DNA of 64,000 bases, from contig NZ_CALGPC010000015.1 in NCBI RefSeq assembly GCF_937960835.1, forward strand, positions 124,001-188,000, in the 5' to 3' direction. The stretch comes from an uncultured Ferrovibrio sp. (GTDB lineage Bacteria; Pseudomonadota; Alphaproteobacteria; Ferrovibrionales; Ferrovibrionaceae). Each line of letters starts with the position of its first letter. Position 1 is the first letter of the stretch. The notes beneath the pieces are model-generated. The model saw nothing but the letters and a program-made list of their open reading frames with translations, did no database searches and was not told the DNA's origin. This document shows, in pieces, positions 36,883 to 45,778 of the stretch. The translations under genes were made by a program, and so were the position numbers.

Positions 36883-37212
36883 ATGGCTGAAGACGTCAAG
36901 CCGCGCATCCGGGTGCCAAGCCCCGCGAAGAAGGGGGAGATCATCGAGATCAAAACCCTGGTCTCGCATCCGATGGAGTCCGGACAGCGCAAGGACGCCG
37001 ACGGCAAAACCATCCCGCGCAAGATCATCAACAGGATGACCGTCACCTATAACGGCAAGACGGTCTTCGACGCGAAGCTGGAACCGGCGATCTCCGCCAA
37101 TCCCCTCATCTCATTCTTCGTCAAGGCGACGGAAAGCGGCCAGCTGGATTTCACCTGGACAGACGATGACGGCAGCCTCTACAAGGTGTCGCAAACGATC
37201 ACCATATCCTGA
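36883..37212 (+). CDS. soxZ: Thiosulfate oxidation carrier complex protein SoxZ
   Basis: This is a 109-residue protein of the immunoglobulin-like SoxZ fold. Typical parts are P-R-I-R-V-P (start), KGEIIEIKTLVSHPMESGQRKD and ISANPLISFFVKATESGQLDFTWTDDDG. It has no signal peptide and would be exported as a complex with SoxY through the Tat system. It forms a two-gene unit with soxY. Confidence 0.92.
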   Translation: MAEDVKPRIRVPSPAKKGEIIEIKTLVSHPMESGQRKDADGKTIPRKIINRMTVTYNGKTVFDAKLEPAISANPLISFFVKATESGQLDFTWTDDDGSLYKVSQTITIS

Positions 37213-37239
37213 ACCAGCCACATCCTGAGCAATATTTCC

Positions 37240-38247
37240 TTATGCTGGAACGTCGGTGGGCTCCGGCAGACGGCCCGCTGCCTGCGCGGCCTTGCGCGCG
37301 CGGTAACGGTCCACGGCTTCGGCCACCTCGCGCGCCAACTCCAAGGCGTCACGCTCGGGGTTGAAGAAGACCAGAACGGCTTCGCCCAGCGTCTTCAACA
37401 AATCGAAGCTCTTGGTCCAGGACGGATCGAAGGCAATATCCTTGCCCTGCTCGAGGATGTGCCGCGCCGTCACCAGCAGGCGTTCGCAGATCTGGGCGAC
37501 ATGAGCATATTGAGTGCCGATGACGCGGCGCTGAATGTCCTCGGTGGAGGCGATCAGATCGCGCAGCATGCCAAGCGTAGTCTCATCGGGCTGCGTTTGC
37601 GTCTTGTAGAGCGGGACGATCTGCTGTGCGACGAAGGCGATGCGGAAGGCGCCGGCGCGCAAGCGCTGCTCGTTGACCTTCGCATTGGCTTCGAGGATCG
37701 CCTTTTTCATCACCCGGGTATCGTTGGCCTCTCCCTGAAGCCGTGCGCGCAGCGGGTTCGGCACCTCGATCAGCGGCACCGTGCTGTCACGGCGCGCATC
37801 GGCCTTGCGGCGATCTGGCCCGATGTAATCGGAGGTGACGACGAACGGCTTGCGGTTCCAGGCCAGCGCCTCGATCCGCTCCAGCAGGATGCGGGTGGAA
37901 AGCGGCTTGACCAGCAGGTCGTCGGCGCCCGCGTCGATCACCCGCTTCACCACGCGATGCTGCGGTTCCCAGGTCGTCAGGATGACGGGAAGGTAAGGAT
38001 TGACGCCGAGCTTGCCATGGCGGAGGTCGCGCACGAGCGAGATGGCATCGCCGCCCGGCATGTCGATATCCATGAAGACCATGTCGGGCTGAACCACTGC
38101 CAGGAGGGACGCAAACCCCTCCAGGGTGTCGAATTCGCGCAGTGACGTGTAGCCATTCGCCATCAACGCCTGGCGGTAGAGGATACGCGTGCTCTGTCCG
38201 GAATCACCGTATAGGATTCGAACGTCGGTTCGGCGCTCGGGATTCAT
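37240..38247 (-). CDS. Receiver-domain protein with C-terminal helical domain (copy 1)
   Basis: This is a 335-residue protein: a CheY-like receiver at about 8-128 and a mostly helical C-terminal region. The receiver has a likely phospho-acceptor Asp60 (V-F-M-D-I-D-M-P-G-G-D), Thr91-92 and Lys114 (D-D-L-L-V-K-P-L-S). Directly behind it stands KPFVVTSDYIGPDRRKADAR, then a helical region of about 170 residues without a recognised output domain. A paralogue with the same architecture lies next to it (38326-39312). No cognate kinase is adjacent. The output is unknown. Confidence 0.8.
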   Translation of the reverse strand: MNPERRTDVRILYGDSGQSTRILYRQALMANGYTSLREFDTLEGFASLLAVVQPDMVFMDIDMPGGDAISLVRDLRHGKLGVNPYLPVILTTWEPQHRVVKRVIDAGADDLLVKPLSTRILLERIEALAWNRKPFVVTSDYIGPDRRKADARRDSTVPLIEVPNPLRARLQGEANDTRVMKKAILEANAKVNEQRLRAGAFRIAFVAQQIVPLYKTQTQPDETTLGMLRDLIASTEDIQRRVIGTQYAHVAQICERLLVTARHILEQGKDIAFDPSWTKSFDLLKTLGEAVLVFFNPERDALELAREVAEAVDRYRARKAAQAAGRLPEPTDVPA

Positions 38248-38325
38248 CCGCTAATCCTAGAGAGGCGGCGGCGCAACAACAAGCCGCATCGGGTGGGAGA
38301 TAGCAGGTGCGTCAAAAATATAACC

Positions 38326-39312
38326 TCATTCCGCAGGCAGAGTCCCGGCCGCAATCGCCGCCTGCCGCGCCCAGAACCGGGCGACTGCGGCATCGACCTC
38401 CACCTTCAACTGCTCGGGGCTCATATCCGGATTGAAATACTGAAGCAATGCCGCCGCTCGGCTTTGTGTGACGCTGATGCGGGTCTGCCAGGCTGCCGGA
38501 TCCGGCGGCGCCCCCGTGGCCAGCAGCGCCTCGACCGGACCGCTGATCTGATCGCACAACGTCGTGACCGTGACGCGGTCGGCCTCAGCGACCCTCAGCC
38601 GGATATCGGTGACCGACAGCCTCAAGCCGTTGAGCAGCATTTCGGCGTCATGGCGCTTGTCAACCATGGAACGGCAGATGGCATCCAACTGGGTGGCCAC
38701 AAAGGCGACCCGGAAAGCCGCCGCCTTCAGGCGCAGCCGATTGACCTGCGCCTGCATCGCGGCAATGTCCTGCCGGAATGCTTCATCGTTGATGGCGAGC
38801 CCGTTCAGCTTGGCATGCAGCCTGTTGGGAACGACAATCAGCGGCCCATCGCTTTCCGAGCGTTTGCCCGCGCGCCGATCCGGGCCGATATAGTCTGCCG
38901 TCACCACAAACGGTTTCCGCTTCTCGGCCAAAGCCTGGATGCGGTCGGTGATCGACTGGGTGGATAACGGTTTGACCAGCAGGTCATCGGCGCCGGAATC
39001 GATAATGCGCCGCACCATGCCGCTCTCGGCTTCCCAGGTGGTAAGAATGATCGGCACGAACGGATTGGTGCCGATCTCGCCATGCCGGATCGCGCGTGTT
39101 ATTGCGACGGCGTCGCCACCCGGCATCGCGACATTCATGAAGATCAAATCCGGCTGCACCTGCGCGACGAGCCGGGTGAAGCCTTCCAGCGTGTCGAAAC
39201 CGTGCAGATTCTCGAAACCCTCGCTGCGCATGGCCGTGCGGTAAAGGCCCCGCATGCCCTGATTGGGGTCGCCGAACAGAATGCAGATTTCGCGGCGGCG
39301 GTCGGACGTCAT
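38326..39312 (-). CDS. Pseudo-receiver paralogue with C-terminal helical domain (copy 2)
   Basis: This is a 328-residue paralogue of the preceding gene, aligned without gaps through the receiver and the KPFVVTADYIGPDRR linker. At the phospho-acceptor position it has Asn60 (I-F-M-N-V-A-M-P-G-G-D) instead of Asp; Thr91-92 and Lys114 remain. It should not be phosphorylated in the normal way. The start at 39312 aligns with copy 1; the frame to 39348 overlaps the helicase end. The C-terminal helical part is more diverged. It is likely co-transcribed with hrpB upstream and copy 1 downstream. Confidence 0.8.
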   Translation of the reverse strand: MTSDRRREICILFGDPNQGMRGLYRTAMRSEGFENLHGFDTLEGFTRLVAQVQPDLIFMNVAMPGGDAVAITRAIRHGEIGTNPFVPIILTTWEAESGMVRRIIDSGADDLLVKPLSTQSITDRIQALAEKRKPFVVTADYIGPDRRAGKRSESDGPLIVVPNRLHAKLNGLAINDEAFRQDIAAMQAQVNRLRLKAAAFRVAFVATQLDAICRSMVDKRHDAEMLLNGLRLSVTDIRLRVAEADRVTVTTLCDQISGPVEALLATGAPPDPAAWQTRISVTQSRAAALLQYFNPDMSPEQLKVEVDAAVARFWARQAAIAAGTLPAE

Positions 39313-39344
39313 GGCATGTACCGAACGACGACAGGCATGACAGT

Positions 39345-41903
39345 TCAACGCGGCCTCGGCTTGGCGCGGGCTGTCGGCAGCGCTGCCATGGGATCTTCCG
39401 GCCAGTCATGCTTCGGATATTGTCCGCGCATCTCGGCCCGCACAGCGCGATAGCTCGATTGCCAGAAACCAGCCAGATCGCTGGTTACCTGCAAGGGACG
39501 CCGCGCCGGCGACAGCAGATGCAGGACGAGCTTCACCCTGCCGCCGGCAACGCTCGGCGTTTCGGCGCAGCCGAACATTTCCTGCAAACGAACAGCCAGA
39601 ACCGGGTTTTCCCCTTGCGTGTAATCAATGGGGATGTTCGATCCCGAGGGAACCTGCAGATGCGTGGGCGCTTCGGCATCGAGCAGTTTCTGCTGCGTAT
39701 AATCGAGCTGATGGGTCAGTGCCGCGTGCAGGTCGATATTGGCAAGCTGTGACAGCTTGGTGATGCCTTGCAGATAGGGCGCCAGCCAATCCTCCAGGCG
39801 CTCCGTCAGTGCCGCATCGTTCATATCCGGCCAGTCTGCGGCAGCGGGCAGATGGCGGCGCAGCAAATTGACCCGCGCCTGCCACTGACGAAGCCCCGGC
39901 GTCCAGGGCAGAGTGGCATCCAGGCCCACCTTGCGGATCGCGGCGAGCAAGGCCTGCTGCACCATCTCCGCCGATGGATTGGCCAACGGCTTTTCCCGCA
40001 GCACCAGGGAACCAAGTCGGCGCTGCTCCCGCGCCAACACGGCTTGCGTGCGCTCGTCCCATTCCACGGCACTGCGCGTTTCGATAGCCTCGCCGAGATG
40101 CGCCTCGATCTCCGCCTCACTGATCGGCGCTGCGAGGAAAATCCGGGCATCGGCCTGAGCGCCGTCGACCTCCGCCACTGCCAGATAAGCCTCGTTGCTG
40201 AGAGCATCCAGCGGGTCGAGCCTGGCGCCGCGTCCATTGCTGAGCAGAAAACTGCCGACACCGCCGCCGCGCTTCTTGGCGACGCGGTCCGGATAAGCCA
40301 GCGCGACGAGCAGCCCGGCTTCCTCGGCGGAACCCTTATGAAGCTCGGCGCCGATCTGACGGCGCCAGTCGCTGGCCAGTTTCCGGATCTGGCGCACGGC
40401 ATTCATGTCGACGCGCAAGCCATGCGGCGCGCTGTCGCGCTCGCTCTCGCCGGCGACGATTTCCAGCCGCCAGCGCAGATCGACGTCACGCGGTCCAGCA
40501 CCCGCTCCCTTTGCAATGTCCCGTTCGCCCAGCAGCGCGGCCAAGGCACAAGCCAGACCGCCTAACCCGAGGTCATGGCCGCGGATCACCATATGGGCCA
40601 GGCGCGGATGCAGCGGCAATTCCGCCATCGCCTTGCCATGCGGCGTGATGACGCCTTCCGTATCGATGGCGCCCAGTTCGCGCAGCAATTCCTTGGCGTA
40701 AGCCATCGCCGCCTGGGGCGGCGGATCGAGCCAGGGCAGTGTCGCCTCGTCGCGCACGCCCCAGACAGCAAGATCGAGCGCCAGCGGCGTCAGATCGGTG
40801 ACGGCGATTTCCGGCGCGGTGAATTTCTGCAGGCCGCCATGGGCCGCTTCGGCCCAGAGGCGATAGCAAACACCGGGGCCGAGGCGGCCGGCGCGGCCGC
40901 GCCGCTGATCGGCCGATGCCTGGCTGACGCGCAGCGTTTCCAGACGCGCCATGCCGGTACTGGGCGAGAAACGCGGCTGACGCATGTAGCCGCTGTCGAT
41001 CACCACGCGCACGCCTTCGATGGTGAGCGAGCTTTCCGCAATGGACGTCGACAGCACCACCTTTCGGCGACCCGGCGGACTTGGCTTCAGCGCCATGTCC
41101 TGCTGCTCGCCCGGCAGGTCGCCATAAAGCGGCAGGACCGAGACACTGCCCGGTAGCTGCATGTCCTGCAGCCTTGCCTCGACGCGGCGAATTTCGCCGA
41201 CGCCCGGCAGGAAGACCAGCATGTCCCCTTCCGTCTCGTTCAACGCCTGCCGCACCGTATCCGCAACGGCCTGATCCAGACGGGCCTGAGCCGATGGCGG
41301 GCGCCAGCGCGTCTCGACCGGGAAGCTCTGGCCCTCGCCCGTGACGACGGGGCAATCGCCCATCAGCTTGGCAAACGGCGCCGCATCCAGGGTCGCCGAC
41401 ATCGCCACAAGTTTCAGATCCGGCCGCAAGGCGGACTGCGCTTCCAGGCACAGCGCCAGACTGACATCCGATTCCAGGCCGCGCTCGTGGCATTCGTCGA
41501 ACAGCACGGCGGCAATGCCTTTAAGTTCGGGGTCGCGCTGCAGCCGGCGTAAGAAGACGCCATCGGTGTTGAGTTCGATCCGGGTCTTCGGTCCGGTCTT
41601 GCTGTCGAGACGCACGCGGTAGCCGACAGTCTCACCTACTGCTTCGCCCAACAGATCGGCCATGCGCCGTGCGGCCAGCCGCGCCGCCAGCCGGCGAGGC
41701 TCAAGCACCACGATTCGGCCCTGCTGCGCCCAGGGCTGATCGAGCAGCGCAAGCGGCAGCAGCGTGGTCTTGCCCGATCCGGGTGGCGCCTGCACAACAA
41801 GATTGCTGTTACGAGCCAGACTTGCCGTTATCTCGGGCAAAACCTCTTGAATCGGCAGCGCATAGGAGAGTTGCAATTTTTGCAATGTTAGCGAGTCCGC
41901 CAA
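39345..41903 (-). CDS. hrpB: ATP-dependent helicase HrpB
   Basis: This is an 852-residue DEAH-type helicase. Walker A P-P-G-S-G-K-T (40-46), motif II D-E-C-H (135-138), S-A-T (motif III), the motif VI region Q-R-R-G-R-A-G-R-L-G-P-G and the C-terminal HrpB domain (H-L-Q-V-P-S-G-S-N-I-P-I-D-Y) identify HrpB. The function in RNA metabolism is not well defined. Its start is 37 bases from the divergent DMT transporter start, so the promoters must overlap. Confidence 0.93.
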   Translation of the reverse strand: MADSLTLQKLQLSYALPIQEVLPEITASLARNSNLVVQAPPGSGKTTLLPLALLDQPWAQQGRIVVLEPRRLAARLAARRMADLLGEAVGETVGYRVRLDSKTGPKTRIELNTDGVFLRRLQRDPELKGIAAVLFDECHERGLESDVSLALCLEAQSALRPDLKLVAMSATLDAAPFAKLMGDCPVVTGEGQSFPVETRWRPPSAQARLDQAVADTVRQALNETEGDMLVFLPGVGEIRRVEARLQDMQLPGSVSVLPLYGDLPGEQQDMALKPSPPGRRKVVLSTSIAESSLTIEGVRVVIDSGYMRQPRFSPSTGMARLETLRVSQASADQRRGRAGRLGPGVCYRLWAEAAHGGLQKFTAPEIAVTDLTPLALDLAVWGVRDEATLPWLDPPPQAAMAYAKELLRELGAIDTEGVITPHGKAMAELPLHPRLAHMVIRGHDLGLGGLACALAALLGERDIAKGAGAGPRDVDLRWRLEIVAGESERDSAPHGLRVDMNAVRQIRKLASDWRRQIGAELHKGSAEEAGLLVALAYPDRVAKKRGGGVGSFLLSNGRGARLDPLDALSNEAYLAVAEVDGAQADARIFLAAPISEAEIEAHLGEAIETRSAVEWDERTQAVLAREQRRLGSLVLREKPLANPSAEMVQQALLAAIRKVGLDATLPWTPGLRQWQARVNLLRRHLPAAADWPDMNDAALTERLEDWLAPYLQGITKLSQLANIDLHAALTHQLDYTQQKLLDAEAPTHLQVPSGSNIPIDYTQGENPVLAVRLQEMFGCAETPSVAGGRVKLVLHLLSPARRPLQVTSDLAGFWQSSYRAVRAEMRGQYPKHDWPEDPMAALPTARAKPRPR

Positions 41904-41940
41904 GCTGAAATTGTACGATTTTAGCGAAACGCCCGGTCAA

Positions 41941-42876
41941 ATGTCCGAAATACCAGTTCCCGCCTCTTCGTCCATCTCGGCACCGCCTTTGAAAGCAATG
42001 CTGATGATGGTCGCGTCGGCCTTCTGCTTCTGCGTCATGCATGCCTTGGTCGCGAAGGCCTCGCAAGAGGTGCCCCCGATCGAAGTGGCCTTTTTCCGCA
42101 ATCTGTTCGGCTTCGTGGCGCTGCTGCCGGCGATCATCCGCAGCCGCTTTACCGCCTTCCGCACCACCAAGTTGCATCTGCATGCGCTGCGCGGGGCGCT
42201 GAACAGCACTTCGATGATGATGTTCTTCACCGCGCTGGCGATCACGCCGCTCGCGGAGGCAACCGCGCTGTCCTACACCGCGCCTCTGTTCATGACCATC
42301 GGGGCGGTGTTCGTGCTGCACGAGAAACTGCATGCCCGTCGGATCGCGGCGCTGGTCATCGGATTCCTGGGTGCGTTGATCGTGTTGCGGCCGGGCCTGA
42401 TGCCGGTTGGCCTTGGGCCGATCCTGGTGATCGGATCGACCGTGCTCTGGGCTGCCTCGATGCTCGACATCAAGATCCTCGCCCGCACCGATTCCAGCCT
42501 GACGATCGCCACCTACATGACGGTCTTCCTGATGCCGATCACCTTCGCGGCGTCGCTGTTCGTCTGGGAATGGCCGACCTGGGAGCAGCTCGGGATCATG
42601 TTCCTGCTGGGCGCCTGCGGATCGGCCGGACACATGCTGTTCACCGAAGCTTTCCGGTACGGCGATACCACCGCCCTCATGCCGCTCGATTTCACCAAGC
42701 TGATCTGGGCGGCCCTGATCGGTTTCTTCTTCTTTGGCCAAGTGCCCGATTTGTGGACCTGGGTGGGCGGGACCGTGATCTTCGCCAGTGCCACATATAT
42801 ATCGTATCGGGAACACCAAATTTCGCGCCGGGCCGCGCGAGATGCAAAGGCTGCCCCGGCTGCGCCGCGAAATTAG
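41941..42876 (+). CDS. DMT family (EamA) transporter
   Basis: This is a 311-residue membrane protein with ten predicted helices and two EamA repeats (A-F-F-R-N-L-F-G-F at the first, LMPLDFTKLIWAALIGFFFFG in the second; A-L-S-Y-T-A-P-L between). The family exports metabolites or amino acids, S-adenosylmethionine or similar; the substrate is unknown. ATG at 41941 is preferred over a TTG at 41911 because the latter adds a hydrophilic extension without similarity. Confidence 0.82.
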   Translation: MSEIPVPASSSISAPPLKAMLMMVASAFCFCVMHALVAKASQEVPPIEVAFFRNLFGFVALLPAIIRSRFTAFRTTKLHLHALRGALNSTSMMMFFTALAITPLAEATALSYTAPLFMTIGAVFVLHEKLHARRIAALVIGFLGALIVLRPGLMPVGLGPILVIGSTVLWAASMLDIKILARTDSSLTIATYMTVFLMPITFAASLFVWEWPTWEQLGIMFLLGACGSAGHMLFTEAFRYGDTTALMPLDFTKLIWAALIGFFFFGQVPDLWTWVGGTVIFASATYISYREHQISRRAARDAKAAPAAPRN

Positions 42877-42887
42877 GCAACCAGGCG

Positions 42888-42903
42888 TACTGACATATCA
42901 GTA
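42888..42903. promoter_or_regulatory. Inverted repeat before the liv operon
   Basis: TACTGA-CATA-TCAGTA is a perfect 6-4-6 palindrome 106 bases upstream of the livG start and 12 bases after the transporter stop. It could be an operator of the importer operon; no regulator gene is nearby. Confidence 0.35.
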
Positions 42904-43008
42904 ACGCTTTGCCACCTCAGGCTATTTACAAGCCCGCATAAATCCGTTTCCATTCCTCCGCGTACCGCGCAAGCGGACGCCAAGGGAGGCAAACAGGGAA
43001 CGGTCCAA

Positions 43009-43764
43009 ATGGGTGAGGATTTTATCCTCTCGACCGAAGGACTGACGAAGGAATTCGCCGGCTTCGTCGCGGTCAAGGATGTTAATTTAAAAGTCCGGCG
43101 CCACAGCATACACGCTCTGATCGGCCCCAACGGCGCCGGAAAGACGACGTGTTTCAATCTGTTAACCAAGTTCTTAAGTCCCAGCCGGGGCCGCATCACC
43201 TATAACGGCCAGGACATCACGCATGCCAAGCCTGCGGATATCGCACGCAGCGGCATGGTGCGGTCGTTCCAGATTTCAGCGGTCTTTCCGCATCTTAGCC
43301 TGTTGGAAAACGTGCGAATCGCGCTGCAGCGGCCGCTGGGCACCTCTTTCCATTTCTGGAAATCGGAAGCCTCGCTGAACGAGCTGAACAGCCGGGCCGA
43401 AGAATTGCTGGATGCGGTCGGCCTGATCGACTACCGCCGCCATACCGCCGTTGAGCTGCCTTATGGCCGCAAGCGGGCACTGGAAATCGCGACGACTCTG
43501 GCGCTGGAACCGGAAATGATGCTGCTGGACGAGCCGATGGCCGGCATGGGCCATGAGGATATCGACCGCATCGCCGACCTGATCAAACGCGTTTCCGCGA
43601 ATCGCACCGTCTTGATGGTCGAGCATAACCTCAGCGTCGTGGCCAAGCTGTCCGACACGATCACCGTTCTGCGCCGCGGCGAAATCCTCGCCGAAGGCAA
43701 TTACGAGACGGTGTCACGCAATCCGGACGTCATCGAGGCCTATATGGGGACCGGTAATGCATAA
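43009..43764 (+). CDS. livG: Branched-chain amino acid type ABC transporter, ATPase LivG
   Basis: This is a 251-residue ATPase with Walker A G-P-N-G-A-G-K-T-T (about 42-50), the Liv-type R-S-F-Q-I-S-A-V-F-P-H-L-S, Walker B M-M-L-L-D-E-P-M-A-G-M and the His switch V-E-H-N-L. The signature region is L-P-Y-G-R-K-R-A-L-E-I-A instead of L-S-G-G-Q, as is common for LivG relatives. It is the first gene of a five-gene importer operon and overlaps livF by 8 bases. The substrate class is branched-chain or other hydrophobic amino acids, amides or aromatic acids. Confidence 0.9.
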   Translation: MGEDFILSTEGLTKEFAGFVAVKDVNLKVRRHSIHALIGPNGAGKTTCFNLLTKFLSPSRGRITYNGQDITHAKPADIARSGMVRSFQISAVFPHLSLLENVRIALQRPLGTSFHFWKSEASLNELNSRAEELLDAVGLIDYRRHTAVELPYGRKRALEIATTLALEPEMMLLDEPMAGMGHEDIDRIADLIKRVSANRTVLMVEHNLSVVAKLSDTITVLRRGEILAEGNYETVSRNPDVIEAYMGTGNA

Positions 43765-44467
43765 CGGCAGCGTTGAACTGGCGGTCAAAGGCCTGAATGC
43801 CTGGTATGGCGAATCGCACATCCTGCATGGGATGGATTTCGAGGTGCATAAGGGCGAAGTGGTGACGCTGCTGGGCCGCAACGGCGCGGGCAAGACCACC
43901 ACGATGAAGGCTGTGATGGGCATGATCCCGAGCCGCAAGGGCTCGGTCCAGTTTGAGGGCGAGGAACTGATTCAGCTGCCCTCGAACCGGATCGCCAAGA
44001 AAGGCATCGCCTTCTGCCCCGAAGAGCGCGGCATCTTTTCCAGCCTGAATGTCTACGAAAACCTGACCCTGCCGCCGCCGGTAAAGCCGGGCGGCATGTC
44101 GCTGGACGAGATCTACGAGATTTTCCCGAACCTGAAGGAACGGCTCAAAAGCCAGGGCACCAAGCTGTCCGGCGGTGAGCAGCAGATGCTGGCAATCGGC
44201 CGAATCCTGCGCACCGGCGCCACCATGCTGCTGCTGGACGAGCCGACCGAAGGCCTTGCGCCTGTCATCGTGCAGCAGATCGGCGCGATGATCCGGCTGT
44301 TGAAGGAGAAGGGCTACACGATTCTGCTGGTCGAGCAGAATTTCCGTTTCGCCAGCACGGTGGCTGACCGCCATTACGTGGTGGAACACGGTAAAGTGAT
44401 CGACATGATCCCGAACGACCAGATCGGCGCCAACATACAGAAACTGGAAATCTATCTTGGCGTCTGA
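43757..44467 (+). CDS. livF: Branched-chain amino acid type ABC transporter, ATPase LivF
   Basis: This is a 236-residue ATPase: Walker A G-R-N-G-A-G-K-T-T, F-C-P-E-E-R-G-I-F, signature L-S-G-G-E-Q-Q-M-L-A-I-G-R, Walker B M-L-L-L-D-E-P-T-E-G-L-A-P, and V-E-Q-N-F. It partners LivG. The start overlaps the livG end; the binding-protein gene follows 32 bases later. Confidence 0.92.
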   Translation: MHNGSVELAVKGLNAWYGESHILHGMDFEVHKGEVVTLLGRNGAGKTTTMKAVMGMIPSRKGSVQFEGEELIQLPSNRIAKKGIAFCPEERGIFSSLNVYENLTLPPPVKPGGMSLDEIYEIFPNLKERLKSQGTKLSGGEQQMLAIGRILRTGATMLLLDEPTEGLAPVIVQQIGAMIRLLKEKGYTILLVEQNFRFASTVADRHYVVEHGKVIDMIPNDQIGANIQKLEIYLGV

Positions 44468-44499
44468 CCCAATAACCAAGTTTAACTGAGGAGGAAGCG

Positions 44500-45714
44500 A
44501 TGCAGTTCAAATATCTGGCAGTTTCTGCGGCGGCATTACTCGCCGCCGGCAGCGCCCAAGCGCAGTACAGCGACGGCGTCATTAAGATCGGCGTGTTGAA
44601 TGACCAGTCAGGCCTTTATGCCGACGTGTCTGGTCCGGGCGGCACCTGGGCCGCGAAAAAGGCGGTCGAGGATTACGGCGCCGCCGCCAAGGGCCTGAAG
44701 GTCGAGGTGGTCTTCGCTGATCACCAGAACAAGCCCGATATTGGCTCCAACATCGCCCGTCAGTGGTATGACGTCGACAAGGTCGACGTGATCGTTGACG
44801 TGCCCACCTCCTCGGTGGCGCTGGCGATCAACCAGATCACCAAGGAAAAGAACAAGGTCTTCCTCGGTTCCGGCCCGGCGACCGCCGACCTGACCGGCCC
44901 CGCCTGCTCGCCGAACACCATCCACTGGACCTATGACACCTGGGCGTTGGCCAACGGCACCGGCAAGGCCATCGTGCAGACCGGCGGCAAGACCTGGTTC
45001 TTCCTGACCGCGGACTACGCTTTCGGCCATGCGCTGGAGCGCGACACCAAGGCCGTGGTCGAGGCCAACGGCGGCAAGACCCTCGGCGCCGTCCGCACCC
45101 CCTTCCCCGGTACCGACTTCTCGTCCTTCCTGCTGCAGGCGCAGGCTTCGAAGGCGCAGATCATCGGCCTGGCCAATGCTGGCGGCGACACCATCAACTC
45201 GATCAAGCAGGCGGCTGAATTCGGCATCGTCGAAGGCGGCCAGAAGCTTGCCGGCATGCTGATGTTCATCACCGACGTGCATGCGCTGGGCCTGAAGACC
45301 GCTCAGGGCCTGAATTTCACCACCGCCTGGTACTGGGATCTGAACGACAACAACCGCGCCTTCGCGAAGGAATTCGCGGCGGCCAATGGCGGCAAGTATC
45401 CGACCATGGTCCATGCCGGCATCTACTCCTCGGTCATCCACTACCTGAAGGCTGTGGAAGCGCTGAAGAGCGACGCCGACGGCGCGGCCGTGGTGGCCAA
45501 GATGAAGTCCATGCCGAGCGAGGACAAGCTGTTCGGGAAGGGCACGATCCGCGAGGATGGCCGCCACATGCACACCATGTACCTCGTCGAGGTGAAGAAG
45601 CCCTCTGAATCGAAGGCTCCCTGGGATTACCTGACCGTGAAGAAGGAAATCCCGGCCGAACAGGCGTTCCGTCCTCTGAACGAGGGCGGCTGCCCGCTCG
45701 TCAAGAAGAGCTAA
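44500..45714 (+). CDS. Periplasmic substrate-binding protein of the liv importer
   Basis: This is a 404-residue type I periplasmic binding protein. Signal peptide: F-K-Y-L-A-V-S-A-A-A-L-L-A-A-G-S-A-Q-A, cleaved before Q-Y-S-D-G. The mature part starts I-K-I-G-V-L-N-D-Q-S-G-L-Y, the usual LivJ-family strand, and includes G-S-G-P-A-T-A-D-L-T and D-Y-A-F-G-H-A-L-E. The group contains binders of aromatic acids, amides, urea and branched-chain amino acids; which one cannot be told. GAGGAGG precedes the ATG. A hairpin terminator directly follows, so this gene can be made in excess over livHM. Confidence 0.88.
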   Translation: MQFKYLAVSAAALLAAGSAQAQYSDGVIKIGVLNDQSGLYADVSGPGGTWAAKKAVEDYGAAAKGLKVEVVFADHQNKPDIGSNIARQWYDVDKVDVIVDVPTSSVALAINQITKEKNKVFLGSGPATADLTGPACSPNTIHWTYDTWALANGTGKAIVQTGGKTWFFLTADYAFGHALERDTKAVVEANGGKTLGAVRTPFPGTDFSSFLLQAQASKAQIIGLANAGGDTINSIKQAAEFGIVEGGQKLAGMLMFITDVHALGLKTAQGLNFTTAWYWDLNDNNRAFAKEFAAANGGKYPTMVHAGIYSSVIHYLKAVEALKSDADGAAVVAKMKSMPSEDKLFGKGTIREDGRHMHTMYLVEVKKPSESKAPWDYLTVKKEIPAEQAFRPLNEGGCPLVKKS

Positions 45715-45722
45715 GAACCATC

Positions 45723-45759
45723 GGGGCCAGCCGCGTCACGGCTGGCCCCACCATTTTTT
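45723..45759 (+). terminator. Hairpin between binding-protein gene and livH
   Basis: The 11-bp stem GGGGCCAGCCG / CGGCTGGCCCC with a CGTCA loop is followed by ACCATTTTTTC. It ends 20 bases before the livH start, so it may be a partial terminator or mRNA-stabilising hairpin that favours the binding protein. Confidence 0.8.
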
Positions 45760-45778
45760 CTGAGGGGGCCGCACCGAG

